Position numbers and translations under genes: made by a program
Assembly (NCBI RefSeq): GCF_030817075.1
Contig: NZ_JAUSYU010000001.1
Location: 3,596,001 to 3,660,000, forward strand
Source of the DNA: Arthrobacter sp. V1I9
GTDB taxonomy: Bacteria > Actinomycetota > Actinomycetes > Actinomycetales > Micrococcaceae
Direction: 5' to 3'
DNA: 64,000 nt
Notes under the pieces: model-generated
What the model saw: only the letters and a program-made list of their open reading frames with translations
Database searches by the model: none
Told to the model about the DNA's origin: nothing
In this document: in pieces, positions 27,746 through 36,118 of the stretch
Layout: every line of letters starts with the position of its first letter
How positions within the stretch are numbered: the first letter of the stretch is position 1

Positions 27746-28921
27746 ATGTCAGAACCTACAAACAAGAGCCCCCGGAACACGGAAACCTCCACGCGCATCG
27801 TCGCTGGCCAGGCAGCTGCCAAGCGCCCCCTGGGCCTGAAGATCGGCATCGCTGCCGGCATTCTTGCCCTGGTGGGCGGTGGCGCCGCCGTTGCCACCAC
27901 TTTCAACAGCGGCACCCCGGCCACAGTCCAGGAGACCGCGGCTGCCGGCGACCCCGCCGCCGAACTGAGACTCGGCTATTTCGGCAACGTCACCCACGCC
28001 CCCGCCCTGGTGGGTGTCAGCCAGGGCCACATCGCCGGTGAACTGGGCGACACCAAGCTGACCACCCAGGTGTTCAACGCCGGACCCGCCGCTATCGAGG
28101 CGCTGAATGCCGGCGCCATCGATGCCACGTACATCGGCCCCAATCCCGCCATCAACTCGTTCGTGAAGAGCGGCGGCGAATCGGTCAACATCATCGCGGG
28201 TGCTGCGGCCGGCGGCGCCCAACTGGTGGTCAAGCCGGAGATCAACTCCGCCGCAGACCTCAAGGGCAAGACCCTCGCCTCCCCGCAGCTCGGCGGTACG
28301 CAGGACGTCGCCCTTCGCGCCTGGCTCACGGCGCAGGGGTACAAGACCAACGTTGACGGCAGCGGCGACGTCGCCATCAACCCCACCGAGAACGCCCAGA
28401 CCCTGAAGCTGTTCCAGGACGGAAAGCTCGACGGCGCGTGGCTGCCTGAGCCCTGGGCCTCACGCCTGGTGCTGACCGCCGGGGCGAAGGTGCTGGTGGA
28501 TGAGAAGGACCTGTGGGACGGCTCGCTGTCCGGCAAGCCGGGCGAGTTCCCCACCACTATCCTGATCGTGAACCGGAAGTTCGCTGCGGACCACCCGGAC
28601 ACCGTGAAGGCGCTGCTGAAGGGCCACGTGAAGTCGGTGGAGTGGCTGAACAGCGCGGCCAGCGGCGAGAAGGCCAGCGTCATCAACGCCGCTTTGAAGG
28701 AAGCTGCCGGCGCAGAGCTCAAGGCTGATGTGATCGACCGGTCCCTGAAGAACATCGTGTTCACCGTGGACCCGCTCGCCGGCACCTACCAGAAGCTGCT
28801 GGCCGACGGCGTGACCGCCGGAACCACCAAGCAGGCCGACATCAACGGCATCTTCGACCTGACGGCGCTGAACAGTGTGGCCGGCGAGAAGACCTCGGCC
28901 GCAGGGCTCGGCAAGGAGTAG
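27746..28921 (+). CDS. ABC substrate-binding protein, sulfonate/nitrate/taurine (SsuA-like), orphan
   Basis: 391 residues from ATG 27746 (SD AAAGGAA). The N-terminus is basic for ~35 residues and is followed by one hydrophobic segment (LKIGIAAGILALVGGGAAVA). No lipobox Cys is present, so it is probably membrane-anchored or cleaved. The NMT1/SsuA-like fold is visible from LRLGYFGNVTHAPALVGV, with LDGAWLPEPWASRL in the hinge region. Members bind sulfonates, taurine, nitrate or thiamine precursors. No permease or ATPase gene adjoins it: the next gene is convergent, so its transport partners must be elsewhere. Confidence 0.8.
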   Translation: MSEPTNKSPRNTETSTRIVAGQAAAKRPLGLKIGIAAGILALVGGGAAVATTFNSGTPATVQETAAAGDPAAELRLGYFGNVTHAPALVGVSQGHIAGELGDTKLTTQVFNAGPAAIEALNAGAIDATYIGPNPAINSFVKSGGESVNIIAGAAAGGAQLVVKPEINSAADLKGKTLASPQLGGTQDVALRAWLTAQGYKTNVDGSGDVAINPTENAQTLKLFQDGKLDGAWLPEPWASRLVLTAGAKVLVDEKDLWDGSLSGKPGEFPTTILIVNRKFAADHPDTVKALLKGHVKSVEWLNSAASGEKASVINAALKEAAGAELKADVIDRSLKNIVFTVDPLAGTYQKLLADGVTAGTTKQADINGIFDLTALNSVAGEKTSAAGLGKE

Positions 28922-28932
28922 GCCCGCACTTG

Positions 28933-28992
28933 ATCGATTGCTCCGCGGGCGCCCTTTTGACTCCTCTAAACGGCATCTGCGGAGCAATCGAT
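28933..28992. repeat. 60-bp palindromic element, copy 1
   Basis: Perfect 14-bp arms (ATCGATTGCTCCGC and its complement) bracket 32 nt containing GCCCTTTT and AAACGGCA. It lies in the 88-bp gap between convergent genes, 18 bp from the kinase stop. A related copy is at 31387-31448, differing by paired changes in the arms. Could act as a bidirectional terminator or repetitive extragenic element. Confidence 0.75.
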
Positions 28993-29009
28993 GTGCCAGA
29001 CGATTCTGC

Positions 29010-29957
29010 TTACCCCTCTTCGGAAGCCCCGTTCAGCTCAGCCCGCGTGGGCGGGTTGGCGCCGGGACGTGACACGGTAACTGCCGCCGCCTTGGCCGCG
29101 TGGGCCAGGAGTTCCGCCAGCCCCTCGGCCGGCAGCTCGCGCAGGTCCTTGCGGTTCTGAGCGCCGTCCAGTCCACGGTCCACCAGCCCGGACAGCAGCG
29201 CAGCCATGAACGAATCGCCGGCGCCCACAGTGTCCGCCACCTCCACCAGGGGTGCCGGCACCTGCGCCTCGCCCGCACGGGTCACTCCCCACGGCCCGTC
29301 CGCTCCACGGGTCACCACCACCATGGCCGGCCCTTCGTTCCCGCCCAGCTCCAGCCAGCGCCGCGCGGCGTCCAGCACGTCGAGCTCCGGATACAGCCAT
29401 TCCAGGTCCTCGTCTGAGGCCTTCACCACGTCGGCCAAGGACACAAACTTCTCCGTGTGCCGGCGCGCGTAGTCCACATCTGTAATGATGCTCGGCCGGC
29501 AGTTGGGATCGAAGCTGATGGTGGCGCGGGGGTGGGCATATTCGACGGCGGCGAGGACGTCCGTAGCGCCCGGCGCCAGCATCGTAGCGATGGAGCCGGT
29601 GTGCAGCAGGGTGGTGCCCTGCAGCATAAAGGCGAGCCGGTCGGCGATGCCGGGAAGCTGCCAGGTGAGATCGAACGTGTAGGTGGCGGCGCCGTCGTCG
29701 TCAATCATCGCGGTGGCCACGCTGGTGGGCAGATCATCAGGACCCAGCGGCATCATCACCGAACTGGCGCGCAGGTGGGCGGCGACGGAATCGCCGTAGG
29801 CGTCCCGGCCGAACCGCCCAATGAACTGCACGGGGTGGTCCAGCCGTGCCAGTCCAACGGCTACGTTCAGCGGGCTGCCGCCTACGTGGGCTTCGATTCC
29901 GGAAGCGCGCTGGACAACGTCGACGAGGCCTTCGCCAATAACAGTGAGCATGGTCAT
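29010..29957 (-). CDS. PfkB-family carbohydrate kinase, fructokinase-like
   Basis: 315 residues. N-terminal signature HVGGSPLNVAVGLARLDH and C-terminal DTVGAGDSFMAALLSG with the catalytic Asp. The spacing and VIGEGLVDVV start are typical of fructokinases and related ketose kinases. Start could also be the ATG at 29951. It is not linked to a sugar transporter here. The neighbouring hydrolase gene is 36 bp upstream on the same strand. Confidence 0.82.
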   Translation of the reverse strand: MTMLTVIGEGLVDVVQRASGIEAHVGGSPLNVAVGLARLDHPVQFIGRFGRDAYGDSVAAHLRASSVMMPLGPDDLPTSVATAMIDDDGAATYTFDLTWQLPGIADRLAFMLQGTTLLHTGSIATMLAPGATDVLAAVEYAHPRATISFDPNCRPSIITDVDYARRHTEKFVSLADVVKASDEDLEWLYPELDVLDAARRWLELGGNEGPAMVVVTRGADGPWGVTRAGEAQVPAPLVEVADTVGAGDSFMAALLSGLVDRGLDGAQNRKDLRELPAEGLAELLAHAAKAAAVTVSRPGANPPTRAELNGASEEG

Positions 29958-29992
29958 ACTCTGCCAGAGAAGTGGGACGGGCAGCAGTTCAT

Positions 29993-30790
29993 TCAGTCAA
30001 GCAGCGCCTGTACCAGCTCCCGGCACTTTCGGTACGCCTCAGCTGCGGGGTCGATCAGCGCGAAGTGGTCGCCGGGCACTGTGAGCAGGCGCGCCGGAGT
30101 GGTTCCGGCCAGGCTCGCCTCAACGTAGGAGGTGGACATGGCCAGCGGCACGTCCTCATCATCCGTGGCGTGGACGGCGTAAACGGGCACGTCCAGAGGC
30201 AGCGCGGCCATTGGGTCCGCGTACCGGTGCCTGTCCGGGAATTCCGCCGACGGTCCGCCCAGCAGGTTGGCCACCGCACCGTTGCTGAGATGGAGCCTTT
30301 CGGCCTCAGCGAGGTTCAGGACGCCTGACTGGCTCACGACTCCGGTGAGGCGGACGCCGTCATTGTTCATGCCGACGGCGCTGCGCTCAGCCTCCAACCC
30401 CAGCGGCAGCCGGTCCCGGCCGGCCGCCCATACTGCAAGGTGCCCGCCGGCGGAATGCCCTAGGGCCACCACCTTGGTCAGGTCCAAAATGTGCGGCTCG
30501 GCGAGCTCCTGCAGCTTGTCAATGCCGGCCAAAATGTCCTGGCAGGTACAGGGCCAACCGCCGCCGTTTCCAGCACGGCGGTACTCCATGTTCCAGGCCG
30601 CCAGCCCGTGCTCGGCCAGGTCCCGCGCCAGCGGCTCACCCAGGTCAGCCCCGTATTTCGATCGCCAGAAGCCCCCGTGGATCACCACCACCACGCCGCG
30701 ATGCATCGCGCCGTCGGGCAGCTCCGGGAGGAACAACTCACCCCACTGGCTGGGGTCATCTCCGTAGTAATGCCTATGCCGCTGCACCAT
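29993..30790 (-). CDS. Alpha/beta hydrolase, kynurenine formamidase-like
   Basis: 265 residues from ATG 30790. Oxyanion region VVIHGGFWRSKYG near residue 35, nucleophile elbow GHSAGGHLAVWAAG near residue 115, and a late His in PGDHFALI; together a Ser-His catalytic set. The HGGFWR/GHSAGGH combination is common in kynurenine formamidase-type esterases. The start is set by TACGCT at 30802-30797, exactly 6 nt before the ATG. The actual ester or amide substrate is unknown. Confidence 0.75.
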   Translation of the reverse strand: MVQRHRHYYGDDPSQWGELFLPELPDGAMHRGVVVVIHGGFWRSKYGADLGEPLARDLAEHGLAAWNMEYRRAGNGGGWPCTCQDILAGIDKLQELAEPHILDLTKVVALGHSAGGHLAVWAAGRDRLPLGLEAERSAVGMNNDGVRLTGVVSQSGVLNLAEAERLHLSNGAVANLLGGPSAEFPDRHRYADPMAALPLDVPVYAVHATDDEDVPLAMSTSYVEASLAGTTPARLLTVPGDHFALIDPAAEAYRKCRELVQALLD

Positions 30791-30895
30791 GTGCCGAGCG
30801 TACCGCGCAGCACCAAAGTGACCGTTGCCGTCCATGCCGCCCACTGCCATTCTGGGTGAATCCGCACCTCCGGCACCCACCGAAGGGATAAGAAG

Positions 30896-31222
30896 ATGCC
30901 GCTCTATCTGTCAAGGTTCAGCTACACGCCGGAGACCTGGGGGCGGCTGATCACCAACCCCGAAGACCGGCGGAAGGCGGCGCAAACCTACATCGAGTCG
31001 GTGGGCGGCAAGCTCCACGGATTCTGGTACGCCTTCGGCAGCCACGACGGCTACAACCTCTGGGAAGCCCCGGACGACGTCTCGATGGCCGCGGTGGCAC
31101 TGGCCATCAGTGGAGGCGGTGCGCTTAGCTCCTTCGAAACTACGGTGCTGATGAGCGTCGAGGACACGTTGGATGCCCTGCGGAAAGCCGGAGAGATCAA
31201 GTACAAGCCCCCGGGCACCTGA
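30896..31222 (+). CDS. GYD-domain protein
   Basis: 108 residues, good SD (AAGGGATAAGAAG). Small ferredoxin-like alpha/beta barrel proteins of the GYD family, with the sequence LHGFWYAFGSHDGYNLWEAP giving the name motif near residue 45. Function of the family is not established; members often appear near stress or catabolic genes. Convergent with the ribokinase operon. Confidence 0.8.
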   Translation: MPLYLSRFSYTPETWGRLITNPEDRRKAAQTYIESVGGKLHGFWYAFGSHDGYNLWEAPDDVSMAAVALAISGGGALSSFETTVLMSVEDTLDALRKAGEIKYKPPGT

Positions 31223-31386
31223 AGGCCGTGGCCGCGGGCCTTTAAAAGACAGGCCCCGCCTGGCTAGGCTCAGGACTCAAATTTCCACGTCGAGAACACC
31301 CTCGCGAAGGGTGCCCGGCTCGTCACGGGCGGACATCAAGGACGGGTACTCGGCGGGTTGGGCCTCCCAGGGCGGAACCCGGGATC

Positions 31387-31448
31387 AATCGAGTGCTCCG
31401 TACATGCCCTTTTCGTGGGTGAGAACGGCAGTTACGGAGCACTCGATT
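31387..31448. repeat. 62-bp palindromic element, copy 2
   Basis: Perfect 16-bp arms (AATCGAGTGCTCCGTA and its complement) bracket 30 nt containing GCCCTTTT and GAACGGCA. It ends 3 bp before the ribokinase stop, in the 229-bp gap 31223-31451 between convergent genes; nothing else notable is seen in that gap. Relative to copy 1, arm differences are matched on both sides so pairing is kept. Confidence 0.75.
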
Positions 31449-31451
31449 CGG

Positions 31452-32486
31452 CTAGGCCCGCAGAAGACGGGCGACGTCGGCCGCCTCCAGGTACGCCGCC
31501 TGCGTCCCCTTGCGGGTGGTGGCCAAGGCGGCAGCCACGGAGGCAAAGGCAGCAGCATCGGCGAGCGCATCGCCCGCGGCCAGCCGCACCGCAACGGCAC
31601 CGGTGAAGGCGTCGCCGGCCCCGGTGGTGTCAACAGCGCGGATCGTGGTGGGAGCAACCCGGGTCACCTGCCGGCCCTCCGAAGCCAGTGAGTCGAGCAC
31701 CACCGAACCCTGCGAACCGAGCGTCACCAGGACCTGCTGGATCCCCCGCTCAGCGAACCGCAGCCGCACCTTGTCCCATTCAGCAGTGCCCCATTCAGCA
31801 CTGCCCTCATCGGCCCTTTCCCCTTCAGCACTGTCCGAACCAGTCCCGCCCGCGCCGGGCACAGCGGCGCCGGATCCCAGGAACAGAGCGGCCTCGTGGG
31901 CGTTGACCAGCAGGACGTCGGCCAGCCCGGCCAGGGCTGCGGGGATCTCCGCGTAGGGCGAGAGGTTCAGCAGGACTGTTGCGCCGGCGTCGTGCCCTGC
32001 CTGGGCTGCTGCCACAACCGTCTCCGTGGCAACCTCAAGGCAAAGGCACACCACTGCGGCATCGCCAAGTACATCCGATGCGTCCGCCACGTCTGCCGGC
32101 GACAGCGTGCCGTTGGCGCCGGCCGAGATGATGATGTTGTTCTCGCCGCTGGCGTCCACCGCGATCACGGCAACCCCCGTAGGCTCCGGCGACGTCCGGA
32201 CGTGCCCCACGTCCACCCCGGCACCCGCGGCGGAGGTGAGCAGCATGTCGCCGTTGGGGTCCTCCCCCACCGCGCCCACCAGGCTGACGTGCCCGCCCAG
32301 CCGGCTTGCGGCAACGGCCTGGTTGGCACTCTTGCCGCCCGGGTTCACGGCGAACCCGTTGCCGTGCACCGTCTCGCCGGGAAGCGGCAGGCGTTCGCAG
32401 TAGATGGTCAGGTCGGCATTCAGGGAGCCGACGACGGCGATCCGGCCCGGGCTTGCAGAGTCACCATGCCCAGGTGCGGCATTCAT
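31452..32486 (-). CDS. rbsK: Ribokinase with an internal repeat-coded insert
   Basis: 344 residues, longer than the usual ~300. N-terminal VVGSLNADLTIYCERLPLPG and NPGGKSANQAVAASRLGG are the ribokinase substrate motifs; the catalytic loop is VDTTGAGDAFTGAVAV. Residues ~205-239 are an acidic Gly/Ala/Glu-rich insertion encoded by 15-bp repeats around CATTCAGCA(G/C)TG (31773-31833). It phosphorylates ribose released by the nucleoside hydrolase. The ATG overlaps the MFS stop (ATGA). Confidence 0.87.
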   Translation of the reverse strand: MNAAPGHGDSASPGRIAVVGSLNADLTIYCERLPLPGETVHGNGFAVNPGGKSANQAVAASRLGGHVSLVGAVGEDPNGDMLLTSAAGAGVDVGHVRTSPEPTGVAVIAVDASGENNIIISAGANGTLSPADVADASDVLGDAAVVCLCLEVATETVVAAAQAGHDAGATVLLNLSPYAEIPAALAGLADVLLVNAHEAALFLGSGAAVPGAGGTGSDSAEGERADEGSAEWGTAEWDKVRLRFAERGIQQVLVTLGSQGSVVLDSLASEGRQVTRVAPTTIRAVDTTGAGDAFTGAVAVRLAAGDALADAAAFASVAAALATTRKGTQAAYLEAADVARLLRA

Positions 32487-33910
32487 TCGGCCACCTCAGC
32501 CTCAACGGGCTTGGGGATCAGCAGCGAGGCGGCGAAGGCTGCCACGGTGAGCGCGAGGCCAACCACCACGACGGTCAGGTAGGACGTCTTCGCATCGCCC
32601 AGGGCCGACGTCGCCACCAGCACGGCGGGCAGGATCAGGAAGCTGAGGCCTGCGCCGAGGTTGAACGCACCCGCGTTCATGCCGGGCAGGAAGCCGGGGT
32701 TACCCGCTGGCGAGAGGACAACGCCGAGTCCGTTGAGCATGATGTTGACCGTACCGGCGTACATGATGCCCAGCAAGACCGTGCCGGCGATCATCAGGGG
32801 CAGGCTGTTCAAGCCCAGGAACGCAATGATGGCCAGCGCCGCGATGCTTCCCAGGAGGCCGATCCGCAAAACCCTGGTGTAGCCCAGCACGGGGGCGAGC
32901 TTGCCGCTTAGGGGTCCCACCACCCAGCCAAGGAGGGCGTACGGGGTGAGGATGATGAGCGACATTTCCGTGGGCCCAAGGCCGAAGCCGGGGCCCGCCG
33001 CCTGGACATAGGCAGGGACGATGCCGTTGATGACGGCGAAGATGCCGGTCATGGTCAGGGTGGTGGTCAGCAGCGGCGCCCAGGTGGAGCGCTGGCGGAG
33101 GTGCTGCGTTTCCACCATGGGCTGGTTGGCCCGCTTCTCGGTCCGCCAGAACAGGTAAAATGCGACGGCGGACAACAGCACCAGCGCCAGGCTCAGCATC
33201 AGGGTGCCCGACGAGAAGGCTCCCACCAGCTTGGAGCCCTCATTCAGGGCGGTGAGCAGCGCGCCCACGGCGACCACGATAAAGAACACGCCCATCCAGT
33301 CCATCCGGGTGCCGGCGGCCGGCTTGCTTTCGCCCGCAAGGAAGGTGATCAGTGCGGTGGCAACCAGCGCCAGCACCACCATCAGCCAGAAGATGCTGCG
33401 GAAACCGTAATGTTCGGCGAAGTAGCCGCCCACAAAGGAGTCGACGCCGGCCACGCCGCCATTGACCGCCGTAATGAGGCCCATCAGCACGCCGTACTTG
33501 CGGGGGTTGCTGACTGCGGAGCGCAGCATGATCAAGCAGAGCGGCACGGTGGGGCCGCTGACGCCTTGGATAATGCGTCCCACGAAGAGCCAGGTGACGT
33601 CCGGGGCCAGCGCCGCGATGACGGAACCGACGGCCATCAGCAGCATCATGCCCACCAGGACCTTCTTCCGGCCCACGATGTCGCTCAGGCGGGGCAGGAA
33701 CAGGGAGAACAGGGCTGCGGCAGTGAAGAACCAGGTCTGGGACAGGCCGATCACGGCCTGGTCGGTGTTGAGCTCCTCGCCCATGGTCACCAGGGCAGGG
33801 CTGAGCATGGAGGCGTTGAGCTGGAAAGCCACGCAGGCTGCCAGCAGGGCGACCATCAGGGCGGTGACGTTGCCGCGGCTGGTCTTGGCTTGGGAAATGG
33901 TGGCAGTCAC
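32483..33910 (-). CDS. MFS transporter, DHA-type (nucleoside/ribose locus)
   Basis: 475 residues with about 14 hydrophobic segments. MFS loop 2-3 motif is visible in LSDIVGRKKVLVG. GTG start immediately after the nucleoside hydrolase stop and overlap with rbsK make it the middle gene of a three-gene unit. Substrate is inferred to be a nucleoside or ribose, or an exported base; sequence alone resembles drug:H+ antiporters. Confidence 0.8.
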   Translation of the reverse strand: MTATISQAKTSRGNVTALMVALLAACVAFQLNASMLSPALVTMGEELNTDQAVIGLSQTWFFTAAALFSLFLPRLSDIVGRKKVLVGMMLLMAVGSVIAALAPDVTWLFVGRIIQGVSGPTVPLCLIMLRSAVSNPRKYGVLMGLITAVNGGVAGVDSFVGGYFAEHYGFRSIFWLMVVLALVATALITFLAGESKPAAGTRMDWMGVFFIVVAVGALLTALNEGSKLVGAFSSGTLMLSLALVLLSAVAFYLFWRTEKRANQPMVETQHLRQRSTWAPLLTTTLTMTGIFAVINGIVPAYVQAAGPGFGLGPTEMSLIILTPYALLGWVVGPLSGKLAPVLGYTRVLRIGLLGSIAALAIIAFLGLNSLPLMIAGTVLLGIMYAGTVNIMLNGLGVVLSPAGNPGFLPGMNAGAFNLGAGLSFLILPAVLVATSALGDAKTSYLTVVVVGLALTVAAFAASLLIPKPVEAEVAE

Positions 33911-35053
33911 TTACTTGACCCCTCCCGCGGTGACGTGGGCACGTTCCAGACGGACGACGTCGGCCGCGTCACCGGCGTCGCGGACCTCGCCTTCGCTGCT
34001 ACCGTCGTCGTGCGGCTCGCCGATGCGGACCAGTGCGTCGGTGACGAGGTTCCAGAACTTTTTGTGGTCCAGGTCCACTGCCACGCTCGTGTGGCAGTCC
34101 GCCGGAGCGGGGGCACGGAAATCGGCCACCGTCATGCCGAGCGTCAGGGTGCCCTGAAGCTCAATGTTCACCGGGACCTTTCGGGTGCTGACGATGCTGG
34201 GGTCGATAACGTAGGCGACAGCACAGGGGTCATGGACGGGGGGATGGTCGAAGCCCTGGGCGTCCTTGTAGGTGTGGGCGAAGAAGTCCATCAGCTCGGT
34301 GACGAATTTCGCCGGCCCGGTGCCGATGGCCGCGATCTTTTCCACCACGTCCGGGGTGGCGAGCGCCTGGTGCGTCAGATCAAGGCCCACCATGACCACC
34401 GGCCACTTCTCGTTGAAGACGATGTGGGCGGCCTCGGGGTCGATGATGATGTTGAACTCCGCCACGGCGCTCCAGTTGCCCACGTGGTAGCCGCCGCCCA
34501 TCAGGACAACCTCCTTCACGCGTTCCACGATTTGCGGTTCCTTGCGCGCTGCCATGGCGATGTTGGTCAGGCCGGCGGTGGGAACCAGGGTGACGGTGCC
34601 GGGTTCGTGGGCCATGACTGTGTCGATAATGAGGTCCACCGCGTGCCGCGGGTCCAGTTCGATATTCGACGGCGGCAGTTCCGGGCCGTCCATGCCGCTC
34701 TCGCCGTGGATGTCCGGGGCGGTTTCAATGTTGCGCACCAGCGGGCGGCCGCAGCCTGCGGCGAAGGGAACGCCGGTGATGCCGGCGATGGTGCCCACAG
34801 CCAGGGCGTTGCGGGTGACCTTTTCCAGGGTCTGGTTTCCCACCACCGTGGTGACGGCCAGCAGCTCGATGTCCGGGTTGCCGTGCGCGAGCAGCAACGC
34901 CACGGCGTCGTCATGCCCGGGGTCGCAGTCAAGAATGATCTTCTTGCGGCCAGGTGACTGCCGTTCAGGGGATGGGGCAATGGGTTCCACGATGATCTCC
35001 ACGTCATTGGGGCCCGCACGGGGCGGGGAGCTAAAGCGTTCAGGAGAGATCAT
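33911..35053 (-). CDS. Nucleoside hydrolase (inosine-uridine preferring type)
   Basis: 380 residues. The calcium-binding IIILDCDPGHDDA-type motif (residues ~39-50) defines the family; EFNIIIDPEAAHIVF and the later HDPCAVAYV follow as expected. It cleaves ribonucleosides to base and ribose, which RbsK phosphorylates. The N-terminal ~35 residues and the C-terminal Asp/Val-rich ~30 residues extend beyond the usual ~315-residue length; an internal GTG start is possible. Two LacI-type palindromes lie 20-57 bp upstream. Confidence 0.87.
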   Translation of the reverse strand: MISPERFSSPPRAGPNDVEIIVEPIAPSPERQSPGRKKIILDCDPGHDDAVALLLAHGNPDIELLAVTTVVGNQTLEKVTRNALAVGTIAGITGVPFAAGCGRPLVRNIETAPDIHGESGMDGPELPPSNIELDPRHAVDLIIDTVMAHEPGTVTLVPTAGLTNIAMAARKEPQIVERVKEVVLMGGGYHVGNWSAVAEFNIIIDPEAAHIVFNEKWPVVMVGLDLTHQALATPDVVEKIAAIGTGPAKFVTELMDFFAHTYKDAQGFDHPPVHDPCAVAYVIDPSIVSTRKVPVNIELQGTLTLGMTVADFRAPAPADCHTSVAVDLDHKKFWNLVTDALVRIGEPHDDGSSEGEVRDAGDAADVVRLERAHVTAGGVK

Positions 35054-35072
35054 GGCACCGTTAGCAACGTCA

Positions 35073-35110
35073 CGTCAAACGCTTGACGTTGACGCGGGTC
35101 AAGCGCTTGA
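35073..35110. promoter_or_regulatory. Two LacI-type operators upstream of the nucleoside hydrolase operon
   Basis: CGTCAAACGCTTGACG at 35073-35088 is a palindrome with one mismatch and TCAAGCGCTTGA at 35099-35110 is perfect. Both have the CG centre characteristic of LacI operators and their centres are 24 bp apart. The LacI gene at 37091 is the nearest candidate regulator. Confidence 0.65.
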
Positions 35111-35169
35111 TGCCAGCAGCGCCAATGACTGCCGGCTGTCGGTGCAAGTTCAGTTGTGGCGCCCGGGCG

Positions 35170-35376
35170 TTACGACGCCGGGGCTCCGGCCCCCGCTTCG
35201 TCCTCGATGCCCTGGTGTTCGCTCTTGTGGCGGGCTTCCTGAAGGTGGTGTTCCAGCTTCTCCTCCGCGTCCCGCCGGCGCTGCCCGACGGTCCTCATCT
35301 GCTGGGTGCTGGGTGCTGCGTGCGCATGCTGGTGCGGGCCGAGGTCGCGGGCGGCGCCTCCGCTGATATCACTCAT
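35170..35376 (-). CDS. Small charged hypothetical protein
   Basis: 68 residues, rich in His, Glu, Arg and Gln, no membrane segment or signal peptide (for example RRRDAEEKLEHHLQEARHKS, likely helical). GC-rich third positions agree with coding sequence. It lies in the gap between the nucleoside hydrolase operon and the XRE gene. No function recognised; it could be a lineage-specific small protein. SD is weak. Confidence 0.55.
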   Translation of the reverse strand: MSDISGGAARDLGPHQHAHAAPSTQQMRTVGQRRRDAEEKLEHHLQEARHKSEHQGIEDEAGAGAPAS

Positions 35377-35457
35377 ATGTGCATCGTCCCACCAGTTGGA
35401 CTCTTCAGGAAGAGGTTCTGCGCTTCCCTTTTGAGTACAGGCCTAAGTAGTCCTGAA

Positions 35458-35475
35458 GTGCACCTGCGGGTGCAC
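35458..35475. promoter_or_regulatory. Inverted repeat next to the XRE gene -10
   Basis: GTGCACC and GGTGCAC are perfect 7-bp arms around TGCG, and a third ATGCACC follows at 35480-35486. The dyad abuts the TATGAT box inferred for the XRE gene, so autorepression is plausible. Confidence 0.5.
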
Positions 35476-35487
35476 TATGATGCACCT

Positions 35488-36117
35488 ATGGATAAAAGTA
35501 CCTCTGCCCTTGCCACGGCTATCGGCGGCCGCGTACGGCAGGAGCGGCAGGCGCGGGGCTGGACCCTCTATCAACTCGCGGAGGCTGCAGGAGTAAGCCG
35601 CCGCATGGTGCTCATCGTCGAGCAGGGCGCCGCGAATCCCAGCGTGGGTACTCTTCTTCGGATCAGCGACGCGCTGGGCATTGGCCTGCCGGCGTTGGTG
35701 GACTCTCCGCGTCCCAAGCCCGTAACAGTCACCCGGAGCGGCGACGGCGCGGCCCTGTGGAGTTCGGCCTCCGGCGGCAGGGGTGTCCTGGTTGCGGGTA
35801 CCGGATCGCCGGACGTCGTGGAGCTCTGGGACTGGACGTTTGGGGCCGGCGACCGGCATGAGAGTGAGGCCCACGCAGCCGGCACCAAGGAGCTGCTCCA
35901 AGTCCGCGAAGGGTCCGTGACGGTAGTGGTTGCCGATGAGTCCTTTGTCCTGGAAGCCGGTGACGCCGTCTCATTCCCGGGCGATGTTGAGCATTCGTAC
36001 GCCAACCCCGGCAGTGAACCAGCGGCGTTCTCGCTGGCGGTCTTCGAGCCGGGCGTGGGCGCGGGGCATCGTCCGGAAGCAAACTCCGAGGCCGCAAAAT
36101 ACAGGGAAGGAATCTGA
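35488..36117 (+). CDS. XRE-family regulator with C-terminal cupin
   Basis: 209 residues from ATG 35488. HTH_3 domain at residues ~12-65 (YQLAEAAGVSRRMVLIVEQG) and a cupin_2 sensor at ~115-190 (AAGTKELLQVREGSVTVVVA, GDAVSFPGDVEHSYAN). The start is supported by TATGAT at 35476-35481, exactly 6 nt upstream, with no SD. HTH-cupin repressors typically control a neighbouring transporter; here the EamA gene follows after 1 bp. Confidence 0.87.
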   Translation: MDKSTSALATAIGGRVRQERQARGWTLYQLAEAAGVSRRMVLIVEQGAANPSVGTLLRISDALGIGLPALVDSPRPKPVTVTRSGDGAALWSSASGGRGVLVAGTGSPDVVELWDWTFGAGDRHESEAHAAGTKELLQVREGSVTVVVADESFVLEAGDAVSFPGDVEHSYANPGSEPAAFSLAVFEPGVGAGHRPEANSEAAKYREGI

Positions 36118-36118
36118 G

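Noticed and set aside
33101..34957. 618-residue open frame opposite the MFS and nucleoside hydrolase genes
   Set aside because: Composition (Gln, His, Gly runs) and antisense position mark it as a shadow of the real genes.
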